Positions 26,087 through 33,049 of a DNA stretch of 33,049 nucleotides are shown one piece after another. Source of the stretch: CAINVV01 sp964506325 (GTDB lineage Bacteria; Bacteroidota; Bacteroidia; Bacteroidales; Prolixibacteraceae); assembly GCA_964506325.1 (NCBI GenBank), contig CAZDLO010000038.1, positions 1 to 33,049 on the forward strand, in the 5' to 3' direction. The position numbers were made by a program, and so were the translations under genes. Each line of letters opens with the position of its first letter. Position 1 is the first letter of the stretch. A model generated the notes under the pieces. It worked only from the letters and a program-made list of their open reading frames with translations. It had not been told where the DNA came from and searched no databases.

Positions 26087-29000
26087 TTACACCTTTTTTC
26101 GCGGCAGGGTAAATATAAACCTGCTGCCCTTGTCAACCACACTTTCAACCCATATTTTACCGTTATGTTGCTCGACAAACTCCTTGCATAAGATCAAGCC
26201 CAAACCGGTTCCCTTTTCACCGTTCGTTCCGTGCGTGGAGTGATTGCTGTCAATTCTGAAAATTTTATGAATATTTTCCTCTGAAATACCAACTCCGTTA
26301 TCCTTTACTGAAATCTCGCAGAAGTCTTCTTTCCCCTGGAGTTGAATAACAATGGCTCCTTGCTCGTGTGTAAATTTGATTGCATTGGATACCAGGTTTC
26401 TGATGACTGCTGAAAACATATTGACATCCGCATAAACGAACATCTGTTGCTTATTGGCAACTTTTATCCTTATGCTCTTTTTTGCAGAAGCACCTTCCAG
26501 GAATTCTATTGTATCCGCAATTTTAGCCTGCAGATCAAATACTTCCGGATTGTATTTTATGGCCTTTGTCTGAATTTTAGCCCATGTCAGCAGATTATCA
26601 AGTAATTCATGTGCCAGCCTGGAAGAATTGTAAATATTGGTGAGATGATTTTCGATTTTTCTGGAATCCATGTTCTTAAAATCAGAAACCAGGACTTCAG
26701 AAAAACCGATAATGATATTGAACTGGTTTCCAAGGTCATGCCCGATAATTGAGAAGAATTTGTCTTTGGTGACGTTCAGTTCTTTAAGCTCCTGGTTCTT
26801 TGAAATAATCAACCTGGATTGTTCTTCAATTTGAAGTGTCCTTTCCAGGACTTTTTGTTCCAGCAATTTTTTTGCTTGCCGGAGATTCCGCTCTCGTATT
26901 TTTATGAAAACGACTATGACAAGGATGATAATAACGAAGTAAAGCAGATAAGCATAATTGCTCTTCCACCACGGAGGAAGAATTGTGATTCTGAGACTAA
27001 TCTCCTGGTTGTTCCAAACACCATCATTATTTGATCCTTTTACCTTAAATGTATATTCTCCCGCCTGCAGTGCCGAAAAAGGAACGAATTTTCTGTTTCC
27101 GATATCTACCCACTCATCCGAGACACCTTCCATCTTGTAGGAATATTTATTTCTTTGCGGGTTTGTATATTCCAGGGCTGCAAACTCAATTGTGAATGAA
27201 TTTACATTGTGATTCAATGATATATCCCTCGATTCAGCCAGGTTGATATACTCTTTGGTATTGCCTTTCGTTTTGTAAAAGGAAGTAAAAACGACATTGG
27301 GTATGTACGGATTCCTGGAAATGGAGTCCGGATAGAAAGAGTTAAACCCGTTCATGCCTCCCAGTAACATTTCACCGTCCTTGCATGCATAGGCAGCCCT
27401 CAGGTTGAATTCCAGGCTCTGAAGTCCATCTTCCAGGGTAAAGGTTTGAAAACTGTTATTCCTCTCGCTGAATTTGCTCAATCCTTTCCCGGTGGCGATC
27501 CAAATGTCATCGTTTCTGTCTTTTACAATTTCAAAAATCCTGTTGTTCGGCAAACCCTCCTTCTGGGAATAATAAGTGAAAGAAGAATCTTTTTTATCGT
27601 ATACATTTACATAAGTGTCTGTCCCGATCCATATCCTTCCTTTTTTGTCCTCGCAGAGGGAAATCACAAAATCGTCACTCAAACCGTTTTTGTCCTTCAC
27701 GTAATGCCTTATATTCTGTGTGGAAGGATTGTATACATCAAGGCCCCCGACTGTGGCGATCCATATCAGGCCATCCGTGTCTTCAAGCAGGTAATAGACC
27801 AGGTTGGCGCTTAAACGGTGATGCGACTCCAGTTCTTTCCGAAAAACTTCAACTGTGGATTTTTCAAGATTGATTTTGTAAAGGCCATTCTGAGTCCCTA
27901 TCCAGTAATTTGAATTCCTGTCCTGTATCATTAAATAAATCCTGACATGATTAAACGTGGGAAGGTCAGGCTTATTGAAATATTCATTCCAGGGGACAAA
28001 CCGATTGCGTGGTTTGTCAAAGACCAGGAGGCCATCACGCGTTCCCAGCCAGATTCTATGATCTGAATCCTGGAAGATTGCGTGAATAAAATCATTCTGA
28101 ATTTTGTGATTACCGGTCATTTGAGTTGAAAAATGCTCGACTTTGCCCGTTGACCGGTTCACAAGATTTAAACCCTGGCCCCAGTTTCCTACCCATAAAG
28201 TACCTTCATCGTCCTTGTACAATGATGCAATGACATTTCCCAGAAGGTCCACAGAGTTGGGCGAATTGCTCCGCCTGTAAAGATTAAACTTCATTTTCTT
28301 CAGATCTGTTTTGCTGATACCCTGCAAAGTACCTATCCAAAGATTCTGAGAATGATCTATCAGAAGTGACTGAACTATGTTGTGGCCAATTTCACTGTTT
28401 TCAGAAGTGTAATTCTGCATTGTCAATGGGATTTTCATGGATGTGCTAAAAACAAACATTCCCCGGCCTTCAGTCCCTATTATTATATTCCCGTTACTGT
28501 CTTCGAGAATACTGCGGATACAGATATTTTTAAAAGTGAAATTTCCCTTTGCGCCAATGAAAAACCTGGATGCCTCAAAAATATTCGATATCGGGTTGTA
28601 GCAAAATAAACCTGAGGTTGTTCCGGCCCAGATATTTCCTTTTTTATCCCTGTAAAGTGCAGAAATATTTACATCCCCGACAATTCCGCCTTCATCCGAA
28701 AATTGATAATAGCTGAATTCATTTGATTTTGTTGAGAATGAGGCCAGACCCTTACCTGAGCCAATCCATATCTTTCCATCATTATCCTCTAAACTCGGAC
28801 TTCTGACATCCTTCACAGCTCCATCATATTCCAGTTTACTGTAATAATGGTGAAAGCTTTTTTCCCGGGGATCGAAAACTGTAATAACAGGTGGTGTATT
28901 AATCAAAAGATTCCCGTTGCCAAGCCGGATAATGTCATAGCAATATCTTGTGATATCGGGAAAATCTGTCTGGTAAGTTATTCTTTCAAATTTATTGGTT

Positions 29001-29326
29001 GCAACCAGGTATTTATTCAATCCGCCTTTCGTTCCAACCCAGAGATTGCCGTCACTATCTTCTGCAACAGAATAAATCCAATTGTTTGATATCGAAACTG
29101 AGTCCTCCGGATTATAGCTGAAAATGTCAAAGGTTTCTCCATTGAACCGGTTAAGTCCGTTCTGCGTGCCGATCCAGATATAATCCCGTGAATCCTGGAA
29201 AACACAATTGACCACACTTTGCGAAAGCCCGTTGTTGATCGAATAATTAGTGAAAATATAATGCTGGGAATAGCTATTGAGCAATAGCATAAAACTGAAA
29301 ACAAATATACTTATGACTCTCTTCAT
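26087..29326 (-). CDS. Two-component sensor histidine kinase with double beta-propeller (Reg_prop/Y_Y_Y)
   Basis: The frame is open from 29371, but the ATG at 29326 gives a proper signal peptide (MKRVISIFVFSFMLLLNSYS before Q) and was chosen (1079 aa). About thirteen Reg_prop strands of the type 'iWIGT..GL..f' form what should be two seven-bladed propellers (residues ~25-690; for example DYIWIGTQNGLNRF, NLWVGTKGGLNKY). A Y_Y_Y domain and one transmembrane helix (about 788-808, YLLYFVIIILVIVVFIKI) follow. The cytoplasmic part has a HisKA H-box IGHDLGNQFN (H863) and a HATPase domain with NAIKFTHEQG, DNGVGIS and GTGLGLILCKEF. This is the sensing half of the hybrid regulators that detect oligosaccharides in Bacteroides, but the protein stops after the kinase: no receiver or AraC-type output domain is present. 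Its partner regulator is not in the window. Confidence 0.94.
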   Translation of the reverse strand: MKRVISIFVFSFMLLLNSYSQHYIFTNYSINNGLSQSVVNCVFQDSRDYIWIGTQNGLNRFNGETFDIFSYNPEDSVSISNNWIYSVAEDSDGNLWVGTKGGLNKYLVATNKFERITYQTDFPDITRYCYDIIRLGNGNLLINTPPVITVFDPREKSFHHYYSKLEYDGAVKDVRSPSLEDNDGKIWIGSGKGLASFSTKSNEFSYYQFSDEGGIVGDVNISALYRDKKGNIWAGTTSGLFCYNPISNIFEASRFFIGAKGNFTFKNICIRSILEDSNGNIIIGTEGRGMFVFSTSMKIPLTMQNYTSENSEIGHNIVQSLLIDHSQNLWIGTLQGISKTDLKKMKFNLYRRSNSPNSVDLLGNVIASLYKDDEGTLWVGNWGQGLNLVNRSTGKVEHFSTQMTGNHKIQNDFIHAIFQDSDHRIWLGTRDGLLVFDKPRNRFVPWNEYFNKPDLPTFNHVRIYLMIQDRNSNYWIGTQNGLYKINLEKSTVEVFRKELESHHRLSANLVYYLLEDTDGLIWIATVGGLDVYNPSTQNIRHYVKDKNGLSDDFVISLCEDKKGRIWIGTDTYVNVYDKKDSSFTYYSQKEGLPNNRIFEIVKDRNDDIWIATGKGLSKFSERNNSFQTFTLEDGLQSLEFNLRAAYACKDGEMLLGGMNGFNSFYPDSISRNPYIPNVVFTSFYKTKGNTKEYINLAESRDISLNHNVNSFTIEFAALEYTNPQRNKYSYKMEGVSDEWVDIGNRKFVPFSALQAGEYTFKVKGSNNDGVWNNQEISLRITILPPWWKSNYAYLLYFVIIILVIVVFIKIRERNLRQAKKLLEQKVLERTLQIEEQSRLIISKNQELKELNVTKDKFFSIIGHDLGNQFNIIIGFSEVLVSDFKNMDSRKIENHLTNIYNSSRLAHELLDNLLTWAKIQTKAIKYNPEVFDLQAKIADTIEFLEGASAKKSIRIKVANKQQMFVYADVNMFSAVIRNLVSNAIKFTHEQGAIVIQLQGKEDFCEISVKDNGVGISEENIHKIFRIDSNHSTHGTNGEKGTGLGLILCKEFVEQHNGKIWVESVVDKGSRFIFTLPRKKV

Positions 29327-29872
29327 CTGTATATGAATTGTTTTATACATGACCCTAAACCCTTGTGTCACATTCTCTTTCGAACGGATGCTATACCTTC
29401 ACACACAATGCATGGAAGCATACTGATTCCGGTTAATGTAAAATTAATAAACAATTGGTTTATACCCGTTTGTTTGAATACAATTTTCCCGATTAATAAA
29501 CCGGGATGCTTCGCCAATTTCCGGTTTCCTAACGTTCAGGGACAAGTTCGGAAGTAATATTCATTTTGGCAACCTGAATACATCTTCTTATATTTATTTT
29601 CGGCCTTACGCATTTAATTCTTTTAATCTGCACAATTAGCTGACTTTCCAGGTCTAAATTCTTTCAAATGCAGGTAACTCCGGCTCAACGACATGTTTCA
29701 AAGGTTCAACGGTGTTACTTTACTGCAAAGGCAATTTGACCATGCCTGGCAGGTAGAAGGCAGGTTATTGAATCACCAGAATGTATAAATATTTAAGTTT
29801 GAATGGATTTTAAAAACTGGCATTAGTTTTTAAAATCCAGGGTTGCTCTGCACAAATTGAAAAACTCCAGGT
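29327..29872. other. Divergent region between the two sensor kinase genes
   Basis: This is a 546-bp AT-rich interval with no credible gene. It contains a 6-bp-arm inverted repeat ATAAAC-AATTG-GTTTAT at 29446-29462, about 120 bp from the propeller-kinase start, and a plus-strand -7 box at 29794-29801 with a possible TTG 23 bp upstream. No exact -7 box is found on the minus strand. Confidence 0.5.
29794..29801 (+). promoter_or_regulatory. Candidate promoter of the LytS-type kinase gene
   Basis: TAAGTTTG matches TAnnTTTG exactly. A TTG at 29768-29770 lies 23 bp upstream, at the long end of the accepted -33/-7 spacing. The implied leader is about 65 nt. Confidence 0.4.
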
Positions 29873-30931
29873 ATGTCACTCCGTGCAATATATCGCGCAT
29901 TTCAGGTTCGTCCCTTTAATCATTTGATTTATTGGGTCTCGTTTGTATTGGGTGGGTCCTATATCTTCAGTTACCAGCAAAATTTCCCTTATGTTTTTTA
30001 CCTGCTCAACCTGCTGGTACACCTTCCCGTCCTGGTTCTTTATACTTATCTTGTGATATACCTGTTGGTACCTCGCTTCCTTCTGAAAAGCAGGTATTTA
30101 CGTTTCTTTGGCTTTCTTGCTGCATTCTCCGCCGGTGCAGTCCTTTTAAAATTATTTATCAGCAAGAATGTATACTATAGTCTATTTATCCCCCGGGCTT
30201 TGCACCCACACGAATGGTATTCAATTGATTCCTTCCTTGTAAATATGCTCTGGATCATTGGCCCGACAGTTCTTTTCGCCATGTTCAAATATTACAAGGA
30301 TTGGATCAGGAGCCAGGATATCACGCGTGAAGCCGAACGCAAGCGACTAGCCACAGAATTGCAGGTTTTGAAAGGACAGTTAAATCCTCATTTTCTCTTC
30401 AATACTTTCAATAACCTCTATTCGCTGGCACTTGCCAAAAGTGACAAAACTGCTGTGGTTATCGCAAAAATGTCTGATATGTTTCATTATATACTCTATG
30501 AATGCAATGCCATTGAAGTACCTGTTTCCAAAGAGCTGAAACTTATTGAAGATTACATCGAGCTGGAACAAATCCGCTATTCTGACCGTCTGTCCATAAC
30601 TTTTGACAAAAAAATCGGGAACAAGAATTACCTGATCCCTCCGATGTTGCTGTATTCTTTTGTGGAAAACTGCTTCAAGCATGGAAGCAGCCAGGATCCT
30701 GACCTTCCCTGGATAAGAATTTCCCTTCAAGTAAGAAACAATCATCTGACTTTTGAAGCAGCAAACAATATACCAAACAATTACAAGGGAGGATATGCTG
30801 AGGGGGTTGGACTGTTGAACGGCAAAAGACGACTTGAACTGATGTATCCGTTGAATCATCAACTGGTAATCAATGCAGAAAACAATGAATTCTATGTTAA
30901 ACTTGATATCACAAAACCGGGAATGGAATAG
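29873..30931 (+). CDS. LytS/YehU-type sensor histidine kinase
   Basis: The 352-aa product has four predicted membrane helices (about 17-34, 41-68, 76-96, 121-141) and a charged linker helix. The His_kinase (PF06580) box LKGQLNPHFLFNTFNNLYSL carries the phospho-accepting His173. A HATPase part follows with IPPMLLYSFVENCFKHG (N-box) and a glycine-rich GVGLLNGKRRLELMYP. Kinases of this class normally pass phosphate to a LytTR response regulator encoded next door, but the next gene here is a peptidase-like lipoprotein and no LytTR gene is in the window. The membrane part has no extracytoplasmic domain of size, so the signal is probably sensed in the membrane. It is transcribed away from the propeller kinase. 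Confidence 0.93.
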   Translation: MSLRAIYRAFQVRPFNHLIYWVSFVLGGSYIFSYQQNFPYVFYLLNLLVHLPVLVLYTYLVIYLLVPRFLLKSRYLRFFGFLAAFSAGAVLLKLFISKNVYYSLFIPRALHPHEWYSIDSFLVNMLWIIGPTVLFAMFKYYKDWIRSQDITREAERKRLATELQVLKGQLNPHFLFNTFNNLYSLALAKSDKTAVVIAKMSDMFHYILYECNAIEVPVSKELKLIEDYIELEQIRYSDRLSITFDKKIGNKNYLIPPMLLYSFVENCFKHGSSQDPDLPWIRISLQVRNNHLTFEAANNIPNNYKGGYAEGVGLLNGKRRLELMYPLNHQLVINAENNEFYVKLDITKPGME

Positions 30932-31022
30932 GTGACAGCCTGGAAATTCCCCTATTATTTAAATACCGGAGGTTCATAAAACCGGACTAAAATCTCACCT
31001 CAAATAAGAATATTGTTCAAAG

Positions 31023-32771
31023 ATGAAGTACCTGTTCGTTATAATTTTCATTTTATCAGCGGGTTGCCTGGATGAAAAGCAGCAATCGGAGATGATCCTG
31101 CGTCATTATATTGATAAAAACGTCGAAATGATCAGGAACTTTACAAAGGAAAGTACAGTTGCCTTGTGGAATCTCAATGTATCAGGGAATGAAAACGATT
31201 ACAAAAAACTGATAGACCTGGAGATGGATTTTAACAATTCAAACAGAAATTCTTCCGCCTGCTTTTCTCCGGACAAGTTTACAACATTTACGGAAAATGT
31301 TTTTACAAATGAAAAAGACTTTCAGCTTTTGCGGAAATTAAAAAATTCAGAAATTATAACCGATACGGTCCTGAAAAGACAGCTGACTGTTTTGTACCAA
31401 TCCTTCATGGGTCCCCAGGTGGAAGCAGACAGGTACAAAAAATTAAGAATTGTTGAGACCAAACTGTGGCAATCATTCTCGAGTGTCGCAATTGTTGCAG
31501 GCAATAATAAATATACAGGAACACAACTGGATTCGTTGCGCAAGAGCACCATGGACATTGCCCTTCTAAGGAAAATCAATCAGGCATACCTGGACAAAGG
31601 GAAACAAATTGCGGGTGATATCATACAAATGGTTAAAATGCGAAACGAATTTGCCAGGGACTTCGGATACAGCAATTATTACCAGCTTGCTCTTGAGACC
31701 AAAGACCAAACACCCGAGAAGATTAAATCGTTGCTGGATGACATAGAGTTGAAAACCCGCGATCAATTCTTTGAAGCCAAATCCATGATTGACAGAATAT
31801 TGGCAAAGCGGTACAATATTCATGTATCTGAATTGCAGTCCTATCATTACAACGACGAAAGGTCAAGCTTTCTACCCCGCCGGTTTTCAGACAAAATGGA
31901 TTCACTTTACCGCGAAAAGGACCCGATCAAACTTGCTGCTGAATTCTTTTCCGGCATTGGCCTGCCGGTTCAGGATGTGATCGACAGGAGTGACCTGGTT
32001 TACAGGAAAGGTAAATCTGCCTCCACGAATATCTACAATGTGGATTTTAAAAACGACCTGAGACTGATGGCTACAATTTCCAACAGTAATGAGGGTATGA
32101 AAAAGATGATGCATTTGTGCGGACATGCCTCCCATTTCAAAAACATTTCAGATAAAACCCCTTATTTGCTGAAAGATCCGAATTCCGTGATTGCTGAAGG
32201 TGTTGCAGGTTGCTTTGAAAATATGGTATCGAACAACCTCTGGCTGAAGACAGAATTTGACCTTGATTCAGCGAGTAACCGGCAGTTCAGTCTGCTCTGT
32301 ATGCATTATATACAGGTAGACCGCCTTTACAGGTTAAGAAGACTGTTGGTTAAATCAATGTTCGAGCGGGAAGTATACCTGGATCCTGATCAAAATCTTG
32401 GAGCATTGTGGTATCGTCTGAATGAGAAATATTTAGGGATCCTGTCCCCGGATGATCAAAACGTCAGTGACTGGGCAACCAGCAGTTACTTTGCAAGTTT
32501 TTCCTGTAATATTCATAATTTTATTCTTGCTGATTTATTGGCCGGCCAGCTACAGTATCATATTGACAATAAAATACTTGATCAAAATAACTCATCTTAT
32601 CAAAACAACAAGGCGGTAGGTGACTTCCTGGTTTCCAGGGTTTTTACTTATGGTGATCTCATCCCCTGGGAGCAACTTATTGAAAGAGCAACCGGAGAAC
32701 CATTAAATCCCAGGTATTTTTCCAATTATCTTACAGGAGAAAATGATGAGACGCAGAAAAATTTTAAATAA
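31023..32771 (+). CDS. Lipoprotein of the M2 (ACE-like) peptidase family with altered HEXXH motif
   Basis: Family M2 zinc dipeptidases use an HEXXH motif plus a glutamate 28 residues after the first histidine. The 582-aa product is a lipoprotein (MKYLFVIIFILSAGC, lipid on C15) and is largely helical throughout, as in the family. The motif region reads KKMMHLCGHASHF: H364 and H368 are kept, but the catalytic glutamate is Leu365. The third ligand E392, in VIAEGVAGCFENM, is at exactly the family spacing (28 residues). Upstream regions such as RNEFARDFGYSNYYQLALET also match M2 proteins. Zinc binding is thus possible, but ordinary hydrolysis is not expected. The bases at the motif are unambiguous and the frame is intact, so this is not a frameshifted pseudogene. 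It begins 91 bp after the LytS-type kinase on the same strand and may be co-transcribed. M3 is a less likely alternative. Confidence 0.85.
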   Translation: MKYLFVIIFILSAGCLDEKQQSEMILRHYIDKNVEMIRNFTKESTVALWNLNVSGNENDYKKLIDLEMDFNNSNRNSSACFSPDKFTTFTENVFTNEKDFQLLRKLKNSEIITDTVLKRQLTVLYQSFMGPQVEADRYKKLRIVETKLWQSFSSVAIVAGNNKYTGTQLDSLRKSTMDIALLRKINQAYLDKGKQIAGDIIQMVKMRNEFARDFGYSNYYQLALETKDQTPEKIKSLLDDIELKTRDQFFEAKSMIDRILAKRYNIHVSELQSYHYNDERSSFLPRRFSDKMDSLYREKDPIKLAAEFFSGIGLPVQDVIDRSDLVYRKGKSASTNIYNVDFKNDLRLMATISNSNEGMKKMMHLCGHASHFKNISDKTPYLLKDPNSVIAEGVAGCFENMVSNNLWLKTEFDLDSASNRQFSLLCMHYIQVDRLYRLRRLLVKSMFEREVYLDPDQNLGALWYRLNEKYLGILSPDDQNVSDWATSSYFASFSCNIHNFILADLLAGQLQYHIDNKILDQNNSSYQNNKAVGDFLVSRVFTYGDLIPWEQLIERATGEPLNPRYFSNYLTGENDETQKNFK

Positions 32772-33049
32772 AAGGGGACAGTCATTATTCAATTACCGCG
32801 ACCTGCATTAAAATAAATTCATGGCAATTGGATTCCATAGATCAATAAAACGACACATTATGTAGATATGAAATGCCCTTCCCGACATGTCGGGACCAAC
32901 CAAAATTGAATATGCGGGCATTGGCTTCGCTGATCTTCGATTAGCTGCACTGAACTTCGTTTCTATCAGGCAATTAAAATTAAATATATTCTGATGAAAC
33001 CCTCATGAACTATCGTTCACAAAATAGCATGTAAATTGCCCTGGGGGTT
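32772..33049. other. Gene-free end of window
   Basis: This is the non-coding tail after the M2-like gene. It has stop codons in all frames at short spacing and includes the palindrome at 32880-32895. No terminator with a T-run follows the last stop. Confidence 0.5.
32880..32895. repeat. Perfect 16-bp palindrome
   Basis: TCCCGACATGTCGGGA is identical to its own complement. It sits about 110 bp after the last stop codon. From memory, similar CCCGACnTGTCGGG elements recur between genes in several Bacteroidota genomes; whether this is a dispersed repeat or a binding site cannot be told from one copy. Confidence 0.6.

Noticed and set aside
1..33049. CRISPR arrays, insertion sequences, phage genes
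   Set aside because: No regularly spaced repeats, transposase or integrase motifs, or phage structural genes were seen on either strand.

Overview
The window reads as chromosomal DNA of a member of the Bacteroidota, probably an environmental or anaerobic polysaccharide degrader. The signs are a C-terminal type IX secretion (Por) sorting domain on a large PKD-repeat protein, a Fibrobacter-succinogenes-major (FISUMP) domain, a Reg_prop/Y_Y_Y-type sensor kinase, WG repeats, a GH92 mannosidase, signal peptides cut before Q, few Shine-Dalgarno sequences, and several matches to the Bacteroidota -7 promoter motif TAnnTTTG. The phylum is well supported; anything finer is a guess.

Region 1 (1-1608): the 5' 54 nt of a tRNA-Pro(CGG) gene on the minus strand, cut by the window edge. 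The first 22 nt of this tRNA are repeated exactly at 1587-1608. The 1.5-kb AT-rich stretch between the copies carries a class II Fic AMP-transferase gene and a cluster of short repeats upstream of it. The simplest reading is a small islet inserted in the 5' end of the tRNA gene, leaving a tRNA stub at the far side.

Region 2 (1723-11169, all minus): seven closely spaced genes, all encoding exported proteins. In transcription order they are a 1190-aa helical protein with a hydrophobic hairpin, a 573-aa protein ending in a probable outer-membrane beta-barrel, a small LPP20-like protein, a DUF6175-like protein, a 320-aa conserved-looking periplasmic protein, a lipoprotein and a 189-aa exported protein. 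None has a known function that I can assign. This is the best candidate for an undescribed trans-envelope system.

Region 3 (12166-25869): carbohydrate-related genes without SusC/SusD. They comprise a T9SS-exported NodB-like polysaccharide deacetylase with four PKD-like repeats, a Tat-exported dihydrodipicolinate-synthase-family lyase, two tandem GH28 pectinase-family paralogues (the first fused to a FISUMP domain), a UroD-family methyltransferase-like protein, an AcpH-type phosphodiesterase, a GH92 alpha-mannosidase and a WG-repeat protein. The GH28 pair, the lyase and perhaps the UroD-like protein suggest pectin or rhamnogalacturonan use.

Region 4 (26087-32771): a giant two-component sensor kinase with a double beta-propeller (no receiver, no AraC domain) lies head-to-head with a LytS/YehU-type kinase (no LytTR partner in view). 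Downstream of the second is a lipoprotein of the M2 (ACE-like) peptidase fold whose HEXXH glutamate is replaced by leucine. The last 280 bp hold no gene but contain a perfect 16-bp palindrome.
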